64,000 nucleotides of DNA from Vibrio celticus (GCF_024347335.1 NZ_AP025463.1:2418001-2482000); one strand, 5' to 3'; shown: positions 44,554 to 54,003, numbered from the stretch's first letter. Numbers and translations are program-made. The notes: generated by a model from the letters alone, not told the origin.

Positions 44554-44822
44554 GAAAGCTCAGGGTAATAAAAACTAAGTCATTTCGTTCCTCGATACTT
44601 TTTACAACAAAGAAAATAGGATTGATTCGATGAGTTATCATTGAGTTGATCTTATTTTTCATTCCCCGCAAATACCCACCTATACTTAACCTGATCCATC
44701 TTAATCAAACGGTTACCCGTTGATTTTTTCACCAAGTGTCTAAATCCCTAGTGATCCTTGGTTGTTATTAGGTGAGCAAAGCAGGATAATATCGGGATCG
44801 GAATCTCAAGAATTAATCCATT

Positions 44823-45401
44823 ATGACCGAATACCTTTTGTTGTTGGTTGGCACAGTGCTGGTCAATAACTTTGTGCTAGTGAAGTTTTTAGGACTATGT
44901 CCATTTATGGGAGTCTCCAAGAAACTGGAGACTGCGATTGGCATGGGCCTCGCGACGACTTTCGTTCTAACGTTAGCGTCGGTCTCTGCATACCTAGTAG
45001 AAACCTACATCCTTACCCCTCTGGGTATTGAATACCTGCGTACCATGAGTTTCATCTTGGTTATCGCGGTGGTTGTTCAATTTACGGAAATGGTGGTTCA
45101 CAAAACCAGCCCGACTCTTTATCGCCTGCTGGGTATCTTTCTGCCTCTTATCACCACCAACTGTGCGGTATTAGGTGTGGCACTTCTGAACATCAATGAA
45201 AACCACAACTTCATTCAGTCGATCATCTATGGTTTCGGCGCAGCGGTTGGTTTCTCTCTTGTATTAATCCTATTTGCTGCAATGCGTGAACGTATTGCGG
45301 TTGCTGATGTTCCAATGCCATTCAAAGGCGCATCGATTGCGATGATCACAGCAGGCCTAATGTCTCTGGCATTTATGGGCTTTACTGGGTTGGTGAAATA
45401 A
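44823..45401 (+). CDS. rsxA: Electron transport complex subunit RsxA
   Basis: An inner-membrane subunit of the Rnf/Rsx complex, which moves electrons from NADH to ferredoxin-type acceptors with ion movement, and in E. coli keeps SoxR reduced. It has 192 residues, six membrane helices, and the family motifs NNFVLVKFLGLCPFMGVSKK and TTNCAVLGVALLN with the conserved cysteines. First gene of rsxABCDGE-nth. Confidence 0.95.
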   Translation: MTEYLLLLVGTVLVNNFVLVKFLGLCPFMGVSKKLETAIGMGLATTFVLTLASVSAYLVETYILTPLGIEYLRTMSFILVIAVVVQFTEMVVHKTSPTLYRLLGIFLPLITTNCAVLGVALLNINENHNFIQSIIYGFGAAVGFSLVLILFAAMRERIAVADVPMPFKGASIAMITAGLMSLAFMGFTGLVK

Positions 45402-45403
45402 GC

Positions 45404-45997
45404 ATGAGTACCATTTTAATTGCGATCATTGCGCTAGCCGTTTTAGCCGCTGTTTTTGGCGCTATTTTGGGCTTTGCTTCTATCCGTTTTAAAGTTGAAG
45501 CCGATCCTATCGTCGATCAAATCGACACCATTTTACCGCAAACTCAATGTGGTCAGTGTGGCTACCCCGGTTGTCGCCCATACGCAGAGGCGATCGCTAA
45601 CGGAGACAAGATCAACAAATGTCCTCCGGGCGGCCAAGCAACCATTGAGAAGCTAGCAGATTTAATGGGCGTAGAAGTTGAAGACTCCGCTCATGACTTA
45701 GATAACAAAGTAAAAACCGTTGCCTTCATTCACGAAGATATGTGTATCGGCTGTACCAAGTGTATTCAAGCCTGCCCTGTTGACGCCATTGTTGGTGGCA
45801 CCAAGGCACTGCACACAGTAATTAAAGATGAATGTACAGGTTGTGATCTATGTGTCGCACCGTGCCCTACTGACTGTATTGAAATGATTCCAGTGGCAAC
45901 AACGACTGAAAATTGGAAATGGCAGATGAACATCATTCCTGTTACTGATATCACTAACCAAGCGACTGATGCGACTGCGTCAGAGCCTAAAGCATAG
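45404..45997 (+). CDS. rsxB: Electron transport complex ferredoxin subunit RsxB
   Basis: A 197-residue Fe-S protein anchored by an N-terminal helix. An Fe-S domain has CGQCGYPGCRPYAEAI and a downstream CPPGG. Two [4Fe-4S] ferredoxin motifs follow: CIGCTKCIQACPVDAI and CTGCDLCVAPCPTDCI. It starts two bases after rsxA. Confidence 0.96.
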   Translation: MSTILIAIIALAVLAAVFGAILGFASIRFKVEADPIVDQIDTILPQTQCGQCGYPGCRPYAEAIANGDKINKCPPGGQATIEKLADLMGVEVEDSAHDLDNKVKTVAFIHEDMCIGCTKCIQACPVDAIVGGTKALHTVIKDECTGCDLCVAPCPTDCIEMIPVATTTENWKWQMNIIPVTDITNQATDATASEPKA

Positions 45998-46004
45998 GGT
46001 TAGT

Positions 46005-48668
46005 ATGATCTCTTTAATTGAACAAATTCGCACGGGCTCGATTTGGAACTTCCCTGGCGGCGTGCACCCTGCTGAAAACAAGAAACAGTCGAATACTACT
46101 GATATCGTCCATGCAAGGCTTCCAGAAGAAATCGTTCTTCCGGTGAAACAGCACATCGGTAAGCCAGGTAACCTATTGGTTGCTGCTGGCGACACTGTGT
46201 TAAAAGGTCAGCAACTTACGGCTTTAGATACAGGTTTTACTTTGCCAGTACACGCACCAACATCGGGTGTGATTACCGCTATCGAACCGCGAACTACCGC
46301 TCACCCTTCAGGCTTGAGCGAAATGTGCGTGGTTATTAAACCTGATGGCCTAGACACTTGGATTGAAAAAAATCCAGTTGAAGATTTTTCGACAAAGACT
46401 TCTGACGAACTGCTAGATGTGATTCGCCAAGCTGGTATTTCAGGCATGGGCGGCGCAGGCTTCCCTACGGCTAAGAAGCTTCAATCCGGCTTAGGTCGTA
46501 CCGACATTTTGATCGTCAATGCTGCGGAATGTGAACCTTACATCACCTCTGATGACAAGTTGCTTCAAGAACATGCCGACGAAGTATTAAAAGGCATCGA
46601 AGTCGTTGAACACATTCTTCAACCAAAGCTGACGGTTATCGGCATTGAAGACAATAAACCAGGCGCGATAAAAGCACTTGAGATTGCAGCGAAAGACAAA
46701 GATATCGTCATTCGTGTTATCCCAACTAAATACCCTTCTGGTGGTGAGAAACAGCTAATCAAGATCCTCACCAACAAAGAGGTTCCGGCTGGCGGCATTC
46801 CTGCAGACATTGGTGTTTTGGTTCAAAACGTCGGCTCGCTTTACTCAATTAAGAGAGCAGTAATCGACGGTGAACCAGTGATTAACCGCGTGGTGACTTT
46901 AACTGGTAAAACCTTTAAGCAACCTCGTAACGTTTGGGCGCTATTAGGTACACCAGTACACGAGTTACTAGAGGAATTTGGCTACAAAGCGGATAAAAAA
47001 CTGCCACGTTTGATTTTGGGCGGCCCGATGATGGGCTTTACCTTGCCGCATGCCAATGTGCCAATCACTAAAACGTCGAACTGTATTTTAGCGCCAACGC
47101 GTCGTGAGATCTCACCAAGCACTTACGAGATGGAATGTATTCGTTGCAGCGCGTGTGCTGAAGCTTGTCCTGCGTCTCTACTTCCTCAACAACTGCAATG
47201 GCATGCGAAAGCCAACGAGTTGGATAAGTGTGAAGAGCTGAATATTAAGGACTGTATTGAATGTGGTGCTTGTGCGTTTGTCTGCCCAAGTGAAATTCCT
47301 CTTGTTCAGTACTATCGCCAAGCGAAAGCCGAAATCAAAACAAGAAAAGATGAAGCGACAGCTGCAGAGCGCGCCAAGATTCGTTTCGAAGAGAAAAACG
47401 CTCGTATGGAGCGTGACAAAGCAGAACGTGAAAACCGCTTCAAGAAAGCTGCTGACAACCGTCGTAAAGACATGAAATCAGCCAATGGTGATGATGCGAT
47501 TGCAGCTGCGATTGCTCGCGTTAAAGCGCAAAAAGCCGCGGCAGACCAAACACCTAATGCAGAACCAGCAGTGAAACCTGCGGTAGCTGCTGCTATTGCC
47601 AAGGCAAAAGCAAAACAAGCTGCGGCTCAGAAAGCGGATGGCGCTGAACCAGACAATTCTGAAATGTCGAAACTGCGTGAAGAACGCAAACGACAAGCTC
47701 GAGAGCGTAAGGCACAACAAGCAGCAGCCGAGACTCCAGCAGAAAGCTCAGGTGATGGCAAGAAAGATGCTGTCGCTGCAGCTATCGCGCGTGCTAAAGC
47801 CAAGAAGGCTCAACAAGCGGAATCAGCTTCCGAGGCTCCGGCTGAAAGTACTGGTGATGCCAAGAAAGATGCTGTCGCTGCTGCTATAGCTCGCGCTAAA
47901 GCGAAGAAAGCCCAGCAAGTGGAATCGGCTTCTGAAGCTCCGATTGAAAAATCAAGCGACGCTAAGAAAGACGCTGTCGCTGCGGCTATTGCTCGCGCTA
48001 AAGCCAAGAAAGCTCAACAAGCGGAATCAGCTTCTGACGCTCCGGCAGAAAGCTCTGGCGATGCCAAGAAAGATGCTGTCGCTGCGGCCATTGCTCGCGC
48101 TAAAGCCAAGAAAGCTCAACAAGCGGAATCAGCTTCTGACGCTCCGGCTGAAAGTACTGGTGATGCTAAAAAAGACGCCGTTGCTGCAGCTATCGCTCGC
48201 GCTAAAGCGAAAAAAGCACAACAAGCAGAATCAACTGCTCAAACCGAAAGTGAAGCTCCGGTTAAAAGTTCTGGCGATGCTAAGAAAGATGCTGTCGCTG
48301 CAGCCATTGCTCGTGCTAAAGCCAAGAAAGCACAGCAAGCTAAGCAAGCTAAGCAAGACGAAGCAGCAGAAACTCCTGAGCCAGTGATTGAAGTTGAAGC
48401 TAAAACTCAACAAGAGTCAGTCGATCCTAAGAAAGCTGCCGTTGCCGCTGCAATAGCTCGCGCTAAAGCGAAGAAAGCACAGCAAGCTAAGCAGGTCGAA
48501 GCAGAAGCAACCGCTCCTGAAGCTGTAGTTGAAATTGAAGTGGAAGCTGAGATTCGATCAGAACCAGTCGATCCTAAAAAAGCAGCTGTTGCTGCCGCAA
48601 TTGCTCGTGCTAAAGCAAGAAAGGCGCAGCAAGAGCAAGACAAAAAGAATAATGAGGAGAAAGAGTAG
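46005..48668 (+). CDS. rsxC: Electron transport complex subunit RsxC with expanded repeat tail
   Basis: The NADH/FMN-binding peripheral subunit. The start at 46005 (MISLIEQIRTGSIWNFPGGV) is chosen, as it begins seven bases after rsxB; a longer frame overlapping rsxB is not supported. Residues about 1-370 hold the RnfC barrel, NADH (GMGGAGFPTAKKL) and SLBB regions. Two [4Fe-4S] motifs, CIRCSACAEACP and CIECGACAFVCP, are at about 370-425. After a charged coil the last about 370 residues are a low-complexity Ala/Lys tail built of repeats of about 34 residues around DAVAAAIARAKAKKAQQ. Total 887 residues, longer than in E. coli. Confidence 0.95.
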   Translation: MISLIEQIRTGSIWNFPGGVHPAENKKQSNTTDIVHARLPEEIVLPVKQHIGKPGNLLVAAGDTVLKGQQLTALDTGFTLPVHAPTSGVITAIEPRTTAHPSGLSEMCVVIKPDGLDTWIEKNPVEDFSTKTSDELLDVIRQAGISGMGGAGFPTAKKLQSGLGRTDILIVNAAECEPYITSDDKLLQEHADEVLKGIEVVEHILQPKLTVIGIEDNKPGAIKALEIAAKDKDIVIRVIPTKYPSGGEKQLIKILTNKEVPAGGIPADIGVLVQNVGSLYSIKRAVIDGEPVINRVVTLTGKTFKQPRNVWALLGTPVHELLEEFGYKADKKLPRLILGGPMMGFTLPHANVPITKTSNCILAPTRREISPSTYEMECIRCSACAEACPASLLPQQLQWHAKANELDKCEELNIKDCIECGACAFVCPSEIPLVQYYRQAKAEIKTRKDEATAAERAKIRFEEKNARMERDKAERENRFKKAADNRRKDMKSANGDDAIAAAIARVKAQKAAADQTPNAEPAVKPAVAAAIAKAKAKQAAAQKADGAEPDNSEMSKLREERKRQARERKAQQAAAETPAESSGDGKKDAVAAAIARAKAKKAQQAESASEAPAESTGDAKKDAVAAAIARAKAKKAQQVESASEAPIEKSSDAKKDAVAAAIARAKAKKAQQAESASDAPAESSGDAKKDAVAAAIARAKAKKAQQAESASDAPAESTGDAKKDAVAAAIARAKAKKAQQAESTAQTESEAPVKSSGDAKKDAVAAAIARAKAKKAQQAKQAKQDEAAETPEPVIEVEAKTQQESVDPKKAAVAAAIARAKAKKAQQAKQVEAEATAPEAVVEIEVEAEIRSEPVDPKKAAVAAAIARAKARKAQQEQDKKNNEEKE
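47745..48645 (+). repeat. Internal repeats of about 102 bp in rsxC
   Basis: Eight units carrying (D/P)KK(D/A)AVAAAIARAKA(K/R)KAQQ separated by acidic, Pro/Ser-rich linkers (AESASEAPAEST type). The first four are almost identical at a 34-residue period; the later ones have longer linkers. Two degenerate units precede them (47490-47630). Confidence 0.9.
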
Positions 48669-49714
48669 TGGCCTTCTTTATCGCCAGCTCACCGCACGCA
48701 CACAATCGTAGAAGCACCCCTGATCTCATGAAATGGGTCGCTATTTGTGCATTGCCAGGTCTACTAGCTCAAACCTACTTCTTTGGATGGGGTACGCTCA
48801 TCCAGTTAGTATTCGCTATTGCACTTGCTGTTACCTTTGAAGCCGCTGTAATGCTGCTAAGAAAACGACCACCAGTGATGGCACTACGTGATTACAGTGC
48901 TGTTGTCACCGCTTGGCTACTCAGTGTCGCGATTCCTCCACACTCTCCGTGGTGGATTCTAGTGATAGGTATGTTCTTCGCAATTGTCATCGCGAAACAC
49001 CTATACGGCGGCCTTGGGCAAAACCCATTTAACCCAGCGATGGTCGCTTACGTTGTTTTGCTAATCTCGTTCCCAGTTCAGATGACCAGTTGGAATGCAC
49101 CCGCGAGCTTAACGGCTGAAGCAACCAGTTTTGTTGACTCATTCTTGATGATCTTTACAGGTTTCAATAATGAAGGGTTATCTCTACAGCAAGCTCGTTT
49201 AGGGATTGATGGCACCACAATGGCGACGCCACTCGATGCCTTCAAAACCGCATTAACAGCAGGCAACACCGCTTCTGAAGCACTGTCTCAACCGCAATTC
49301 AGCTGGTTAGCTGGCGTGGGTTGGGAATGGGTAAACCTTGCTTACCTTATTGGTGGCTTGGTGCTTATCAAGCAACGCGTGATTCAATGGCATATCCCAG
49401 TCGCGTTTCTGGGCAGCTTGACCCTATTTAGCCTAGTGTTCTTGATGTTTACTCCCGGCGAAACCGCATCACCGACCATTCATCTATTGTCTGGTGCGAC
49501 TATGCTCGGCGCATTTTTCATTGCGACCGACCCAGTTTCAGCATCAACAACAGTGAAAGGTCGCTTAGTGTTTGGCGCTCTGATCGGCGGTTTGGTATTT
49601 ATCATCCGCAGTTGGGGTGGTTTCCCTGATGGCGTGGCGTTTGCTGTATTGTTAGCCAACATGTGTGTTCCACTGATTGACTACTACACCAAACCTCGTA
49701 CATACGGCCACTAA
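48668..49714 (+). CDS. rsxD: Electron transport complex subunit RsxD
   Basis: A 348-residue inner-membrane subunit of the NqrB/RnfD family that carries covalently bound FMN (the flavinylation site is in the SGATM context near residue 185-190 in relatives; here GIDGTTMATPLDAFK is the equivalent). The GTG start overlaps the rsxC stop by one base (TAGTG). Family stretches are GGLGQNPFNPAMVAYVVLLI and FFIATDPVSASTT. Confidence 0.94.
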   Translation: MAFFIASSPHAHNRRSTPDLMKWVAICALPGLLAQTYFFGWGTLIQLVFAIALAVTFEAAVMLLRKRPPVMALRDYSAVVTAWLLSVAIPPHSPWWILVIGMFFAIVIAKHLYGGLGQNPFNPAMVAYVVLLISFPVQMTSWNAPASLTAEATSFVDSFLMIFTGFNNEGLSLQQARLGIDGTTMATPLDAFKTALTAGNTASEALSQPQFSWLAGVGWEWVNLAYLIGGLVLIKQRVIQWHIPVAFLGSLTLFSLVFLMFTPGETASPTIHLLSGATMLGAFFIATDPVSASTTVKGRLVFGALIGGLVFIIRSWGGFPDGVAFAVLLANMCVPLIDYYTKPRTYGH

Positions 49715-49727
49715 GGGAGCGGATACC

Positions 49728-50357
49728 ATGCTAAATGCAATTAAGAAAAACGGCCTTGTACTCGCGATTTTTGCGTGTGCTTCGACGGGTTTGGTCGCGG
49801 TAACTCACTACCTGACCAAAGATCAGATCAAACAACAAGAACAGGCTCAGTTACTGTCTGTTCTTAACCAAGTGATCCCGCACGATCTGCACGACAACGA
49901 GCTGTTTTCGTCTTGTACTTTGGTTCAAGCAGAAGAGCTTGGAACTGAGCAAGCGATGCCTGCTTACATTGCTAAAATCAATGGTGAGCCGAGTGCGATT
50001 GCGATCGAGGCGATTGCCCCAGACGGCTACAACGGCGCGATTAAAGTGATTGTTGGAATGAAGATCGACGGTACTATTTTAGGTACTCGCGTGCTTTCTC
50101 ACCAAGAAACGCCAGGTTTGGGTGATAAGATTGATTTGCGTGTAAGTGATTGGATTCTTTCGTTTGCAGGCAAACAAGTTACAGATTCTAATCTTGACCG
50201 TTGGAAGGTTCGTAAAGACGGTGGTGACTTTGACCAGTTTACTGGTGCAACCATCACACCAAGAGCGGTCGTGAAGTCAGTCAAACAAGCGGTTCAATAC
50301 GTTAACCAAAACAACCAAGCATTGCTTGCTCAACCTCTAAATTGTGGTGGTGAATAA
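49728..50357 (+). CDS. rsxG: Electron transport complex subunit RsxG
   Basis: A 209-residue protein with one N-terminal membrane helix and a periplasmic FMN-binding domain. The covalent FMN threonine is in FDQFTGATITPRAVVKSV (SGAT-type motif, here TGAT). The ATG at 49728 has GGGAG ahead of it and gives the normal N-terminus (MLNAIKKNGLVLAIFA); an earlier in-frame start overlaps rsxD and is rejected. Confidence 0.94.
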   Translation: MLNAIKKNGLVLAIFACASTGLVAVTHYLTKDQIKQQEQAQLLSVLNQVIPHDLHDNELFSSCTLVQAEELGTEQAMPAYIAKINGEPSAIAIEAIAPDGYNGAIKVIVGMKIDGTILGTRVLSHQETPGLGDKIDLRVSDWILSFAGKQVTDSNLDRWKVRKDGGDFDQFTGATITPRAVVKSVKQAVQYVNQNNQALLAQPLNCGGE

Positions 50358-51049
50358 TGAGTGACCATAAAACACTGATCAAAAATGGCATGTGGGCCAA
50401 TAACCCTGCCCTAGTGCAACTTCTTGGGTTATGTCCGCTGCTGGCTGTATCGTCAACAGTCACTAACGCACTTGGGCTAGGTATTGCTACCTTGCTTGTA
50501 CTGGTCGGCTCAAACGTTTCTGTTTCTTTGGTTCGTAACCATGTGCCAAAAGAAGTGCGTATCCCAGTATTCGTAATGATCATTGCCTCGCTAGTAACGT
50601 GTGTTCAATTGCTGATGAACGCTTACGCCTATGGGCTTTACCTATCTTTAGGTATCTTCATCCCACTGATCGTAACCAACTGCATCATCATTGGTCGTGC
50701 GGAAGCCTTCGCTTCAAAGAATGAAGTGCTACCAGCGGCTCAAGATGGTTTCTGGATGGGTCTAGGCATGACATCGGTATTGGTTGTGTTAGGTGCGATG
50801 CGTGAGATTATTGGTAACGGCACTCTATTTGATGGCGCAGACCTGCTGCTTGGTGACTGGGCTTCGGTGTTACGAATCCAGATCTTCCAATTTGACAACA
50901 GCTTCTTGTTAGCCCTGCTTCCACCGGGTGCCTTTATTGGTGTTGGTTTCTTAATTGCTTTGAAAAACATCATCGATAACCAAGCAAAATCTAGACAACC
51001 AAAACAAGAAAAACCAGTCATTGAACGCGCTCGCGTTACCAATGCTTAA
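50357..51049 (+). CDS. rsxE: Electron transport complex subunit RsxE
   Basis: A 230-residue inner-membrane subunit homologous to RsxA (NqrD/RnfE family), with the paired motifs NNPALVQLLGLCPLLAVSST and VTNCIIIGRAEAFASKN. The ATG overlaps the rsxG stop by one base. It is the last rsx gene; nth follows after 164 bases. Confidence 0.95.
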   Translation: MSDHKTLIKNGMWANNPALVQLLGLCPLLAVSSTVTNALGLGIATLLVLVGSNVSVSLVRNHVPKEVRIPVFVMIIASLVTCVQLLMNAYAYGLYLSLGIFIPLIVTNCIIIGRAEAFASKNEVLPAAQDGFWMGLGMTSVLVVLGAMREIIGNGTLFDGADLLLGDWASVLRIQIFQFDNSFLLALLPPGAFIGVGFLIALKNIIDNQAKSRQPKQEKPVIERARVTNA

Positions 51050-51213
51050 TAAGTTAAATTAACTTAAACCCCGCTGAGTTAGCTCAATCACCCAGCGGGA
51101 AAAATCAGATCTAAACAGTACATATAATAATGACGCTCATAAGAGCGCGTAACCGATGATAAAACAGAAGCAATCCAAGCTTCATGCCCTAACTATTTGA
51201 AAGTAATGTCGCT

Positions 51214-51849
51214 ATGAACAATGTAAAACGAGTAGAAATACTTGAGCGTTTAAGAGAAAACAATCCAAAGCCAGAGACTGAGCTTAACTGGAACAGCCCA
51301 TTCGAACTGCTGATTGCCGTTCTATTGTCTGCACAAGCAACCGATGTCAGCGTGAACAAGGCGACGGATAAACTGTACCCTGTAGCCAATACTCCACAAG
51401 CTATTTTCGACCTAGGTGTTGATGGTTTAAAAGAGTACATCAAGACCATCGGCCTATTTAACTCAAAAGCAGAAAACACCATCAAAACGTGTCGTATGCT
51501 GCTTGACCTACATAATGGTGAAGTACCGGAAGATCGCGCTGCATTAGAAGCCCTTCCAGGTGTTGGACGAAAAACAGCAAACGTAGTGTTAAATACCGCA
51601 TTCGGTTGGCCAACGATTGCCGTTGATACTCACATCTATCGTGTATCAAACCGCACTAAGCTAGCGATGGGTAAAACCGTCGACGATGTCGAAGCAAAAC
51701 TACTTAAAGTTATCCCAAAAGAATTCAAACTGGATGTCCACCATTGGCTCATTCTTCATGGACGTTACACCTGTGTCGCGCGTAAACCACGCTGTGGCAG
51801 CTGTATCATAGAAGACCTATGCTATTTCAAAGAGAAGACGGACGTCTAG
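51214..51849 (+). CDS. nth: Endonuclease III
   Basis: A base-excision DNA glycosylase/AP lyase for oxidised pyrimidines. 211 residues. The helix-hairpin-helix has the catalytic lysine in LPGVGRKTANVVL (about residue 120) and the catalytic Asp in AVDTHIYRVSNR. The C-terminal [4Fe-4S] loop has the exact C-x6-C-x2-C-x5-C spacing (CVARKPRCGSCIIEDLC). Its place after rsx is conserved with E. coli. The gap before it holds a CCCGCTG/CAGCGGG hairpin with no T run. Confidence 0.97.
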   Translation: MNNVKRVEILERLRENNPKPETELNWNSPFELLIAVLLSAQATDVSVNKATDKLYPVANTPQAIFDLGVDGLKEYIKTIGLFNSKAENTIKTCRMLLDLHNGEVPEDRAALEALPGVGRKTANVVLNTAFGWPTIAVDTHIYRVSNRTKLAMGKTVDDVEAKLLKVIPKEFKLDVHHWLILHGRYTCVARKPRCGSCIIEDLCYFKEKTDV

Positions 51850-51974
51850 GCTCATAAGCTGTTAGCCCTAAGCGAAAGAAGCTAACAAGCCTATTGGCCA
51901 AAAGCGCCGCGTTTATCTCGCGGCATAAAACAGAATTACAAAAACGTATACATAGTTAAAGCTAGGAGCAAATC

Positions 51975-52391
51975 ATGTCAAACGGTCGTATTTTACACAC
52001 CATGCTACGCGTTGGTGATCTAGACAAGTCTATCGAGTTCTACACCAATGTAATGGGCATGCAGCTATTACGTAAGAACGAAAACAAAGAGTACGAATAC
52101 ACGCTGGCTTTCGTTGGCTTTGGTGACGAATCTCAAGGCGCTGTGATTGAGCTGACTTACAACTGGGGCACGACTGAATACGACCTTGGCTCAGCTTTTG
52201 GTCACGTTGCTATCGGTGTTGATGACATCTACACAACGTGTGATGCAATTAAAGCAGCAGGCGGTAACGTAACGCGTGAAGCTGGCCCTGTAAAAGGCGG
52301 CTCTACTCACATCGCATTCGTTAAAGATCCTGACGGTTACATGATTGAGCTTATTCAGAACAAACAAGCAAGCGCAGGTCTAGAAGGTTAA
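51975..52391 (+). CDS. gloA: Lactoylglutathione lyase (glyoxalase I)
   Basis: Isomerises the methylglyoxal-glutathione hemithioacetal to S-lactoylglutathione. The 138-residue metalloenzyme has HTMLRVGDLDKSIEFYTNVM at the start (metal-binding His), the metal Glu in VIELTYNWG, the second His in FGHVAIGVDD and the last Glu in YMIELIQ. AGGAG lies ahead of the ATG. Intact. Confidence 0.96.
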   Translation: MSNGRILHTMLRVGDLDKSIEFYTNVMGMQLLRKNENKEYEYTLAFVGFGDESQGAVIELTYNWGTTEYDLGSAFGHVAIGVDDIYTTCDAIKAAGGNVTREAGPVKGGSTHIAFVKDPDGYMIELIQNKQASAGLEG

Positions 52392-52444
52392 TCCCTCAAC
52401 CTCTTTGCGAAGTTGGGCTTGAACGCCTGATGAAATGAAAAAAA

Positions 52445-52473
52445 AAGCGAGCACTGTGCTCGCTTCTTTTTTA
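52445..52473 (+). terminator. gloA terminator
   Basis: AAGCGAGCAC / GTGCTCGCTT then CTTTTTT, 55 bases after gloA. Confidence 0.88.
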
Positions 52474-52538
52474 TGTTTCCACGCACGAACAATACCCTTC
52501 ACCAATTATTATTAACAATCTCACCAATGAAACTTTAC

Positions 52539-52555
52539 ATGATAATGATTATCAT
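52539..52555. promoter_or_regulatory. Fur box
   Basis: ATGATAATGATTATCAT is a perfect 8-1-8 inverted repeat that fits the Fur consensus closely. It lies 37 bases before the DUF2753 gene and after the gloA terminator, so it must act on the former. Confidence 0.85.
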
Positions 52556-52591
52556 TTAAATTAACCACCTATTGATTAGTGAGGTAATACA

Positions 52592-53026
52592 ATGATTAGC
52601 GAATGGGAAAAACACACGTTACTTGCCGATACTGCATTGCAGCTCGACGATCCTGTACGAAGTATTCTTCACTATCAGCAAGCATTGAACTTGAGCGAAG
52701 AAATCACTGAGCGTACCGATATTCAGGCTGACGAACGCCTACTGATCTCAGTGATTTCTTGCCACAATCTCGCGCAATTCTGGCGTTGGGCTGGTGATAC
52801 CGAATACGAGCTCAAGTATCTTCAATTGGCTTCAGAAAAAGTGCTGACACTGATCCCGCAGTGCCCTAACACTCAATGTTCCAGCTTTATCGATTCTATT
52901 GGTTGCTGTAAGAAAGCGCTGATCGATTTCATGAAACGCCATCCCAATCCTAAAATTGCTTCTATGGTAGAAAAGATCGATACCGCGACCAACTGTGAAA
53001 TGATCGCTCGTTTCCGCTTGAACTAA
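52592..53026 (+). CDS. DUF2753 family protein, probably iron-regulated
   Basis: A 144-residue soluble protein with no signal peptide, seemingly all-helical with a tetratricopeptide-like look (ILHYQQALNLSEE, YELKYLQLASEKVL). Cysteines are at CHNL, CPNTQC, GCCKK and NCEM, so a metal or redox role is possible. I recognise it as the Vibrio DUF2753 family, function unknown. AGG lies ahead of the ATG. A near-perfect Fur box 37 bases upstream implies repression by iron. Confidence 0.8.
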   Translation: MISEWEKHTLLADTALQLDDPVRSILHYQQALNLSEEITERTDIQADERLLISVISCHNLAQFWRWAGDTEYELKYLQLASEKVLTLIPQCPNTQCSSFIDSIGCCKKALIDFMKRHPNPKIASMVEKIDTATNCEMIARFRLN

Positions 53027-53064
53027 ACGAGTTACGTTTAGACAATGGCTCCAAATTTTAAAGA

Positions 53065-53091
53065 CAAAAAAGCCCGTCATTACGACGGGCT
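53065..53091 (-). terminator. motY terminator
   Basis: On the minus strand AGCCCGTC-GTAAT-GACGGGCT followed by TTTTTG. It lies between the convergent DUF2753 and motY genes. Confidence 0.85.
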
Positions 53092-53121
53092 ATCTGATTT
53101 CAAAACAAGCAATTATTCTGA

Positions 53122-54003
53122 TTAAACCTGCGTACGACCTAAAGAGATAACAACGCGTCGGTTCTTGTCTTTACCAATTGGCGAATTGTTGTCTGCAATC
53201 GGGCGACGTTTACCATAGCCCTGAACTTGGATACGATCTTCTGGCAAGCCTAAAGATTTGAAGTACTCTCTTAACGATTCCGCTCTGCGCTCTGAAAGGT
53301 TTTGGCTAATACCTTTGCTGTCGACAGAATCGGTGTACGTTGCCACCAGCACAAGGTCGATGTCTTGGTTGTAACGAACATAATCAGCAATCTGACTCAG
53401 CCTTTTACGTGACGACTTGTTCAATTGATCGCTGTTGCGGTCGTAATGCAAAATAGTGAAAGAGATATCTTCAAAGCTGTAAGGCAGCAGGTTAGCAACA
53501 CAGTCACTGAACACATTGTATTTTTCTTGGAATAGCACTGACGACAACGACACTTCGATACGTTGATCTCGGCTCTGCCACTCTTGGTAGCTGAATGTCG
53601 GATAACGCCCTTTCTCTAACTCACTCAAGATGCCCCAAGCTGTTTGACCGCCGACATAGCCGTCAAATTGCTGGAAGAACTTAATGGTTGTCATGCGATC
53701 AGCACTTTCACCCGGACGCCAAGGTGGCGGCATAGAGATCAAGCTTACATTGCGCGTCGCACCCATTGGGCGGCGCATTTTAAGCTCAAAGTCCAAAATA
53801 ATTTTTTTACTTGCGCGAGATGAGAACTCAGCATCACCAAAGTTTGGAATTGGGTGAACCAAGCGACATTCTAGTGGCGTGTTGGCCACCATCTCCCACG
53901 TCGACTGTTGAGGAGATGCTCCGTAACGCTTTTCTTGTGCCATGACCGATGATGACACAAGTAGCGAAAATAGCATTGAACCTGTTATGAGTTGTTTCTT
54001 CAT
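53122..54003 (-). CDS. motY: Sodium-type flagellar motor protein MotY
   Basis: A T-ring component that holds PomA/PomB stators around the polar Na+-driven motor. 293 residues with a signal peptide (about 1-22, LLVSSSVMAQ). A MotY-specific N-terminal domain (RYGASPQQSTWEM, then CRLVHPIPNFGDAEF) is followed by a C-terminal OmpA-like peptidoglycan-binding domain (VATYTDSVDSKGISQNLSER and RVVISLG near the end). It is divergent from rnt. Confidence 0.95.
   Translation of the reverse strand: MKKQLITGSMLFSLLVSSSVMAQEKRYGASPQQSTWEMVANTPLECRLVHPIPNFGDAEFSSRASKKIILDFELKMRRPMGATRNVSLISMPPPWRPGESADRMTTIKFFQQFDGYVGGQTAWGILSELEKGRYPTFSYQEWQSRDQRIEVSLSSVLFQEKYNVFSDCVANLLPYSFEDISFTILHYDRNSDQLNKSSRKRLSQIADYVRYNQDIDLVLVATYTDSVDSKGISQNLSERRAESLREYFKSLGLPEDRIQVQGYGKRRPIADNNSPIGKDKNRRVVISLGRTQV

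Noticed and set aside
45969..46004. Upstream start for rsxC overlapping rsxB
   Set aside because: The extra residues are not part of the RnfC family, and the ATG at 46005 fits the spacing after rsxB.
47312..48643. Several Ala-rich or Leu/Lys-rich open frames on both strands across rsxC
   Set aside because: They are products of the rsxC repeats read in other frames; none has a sensible start or family.
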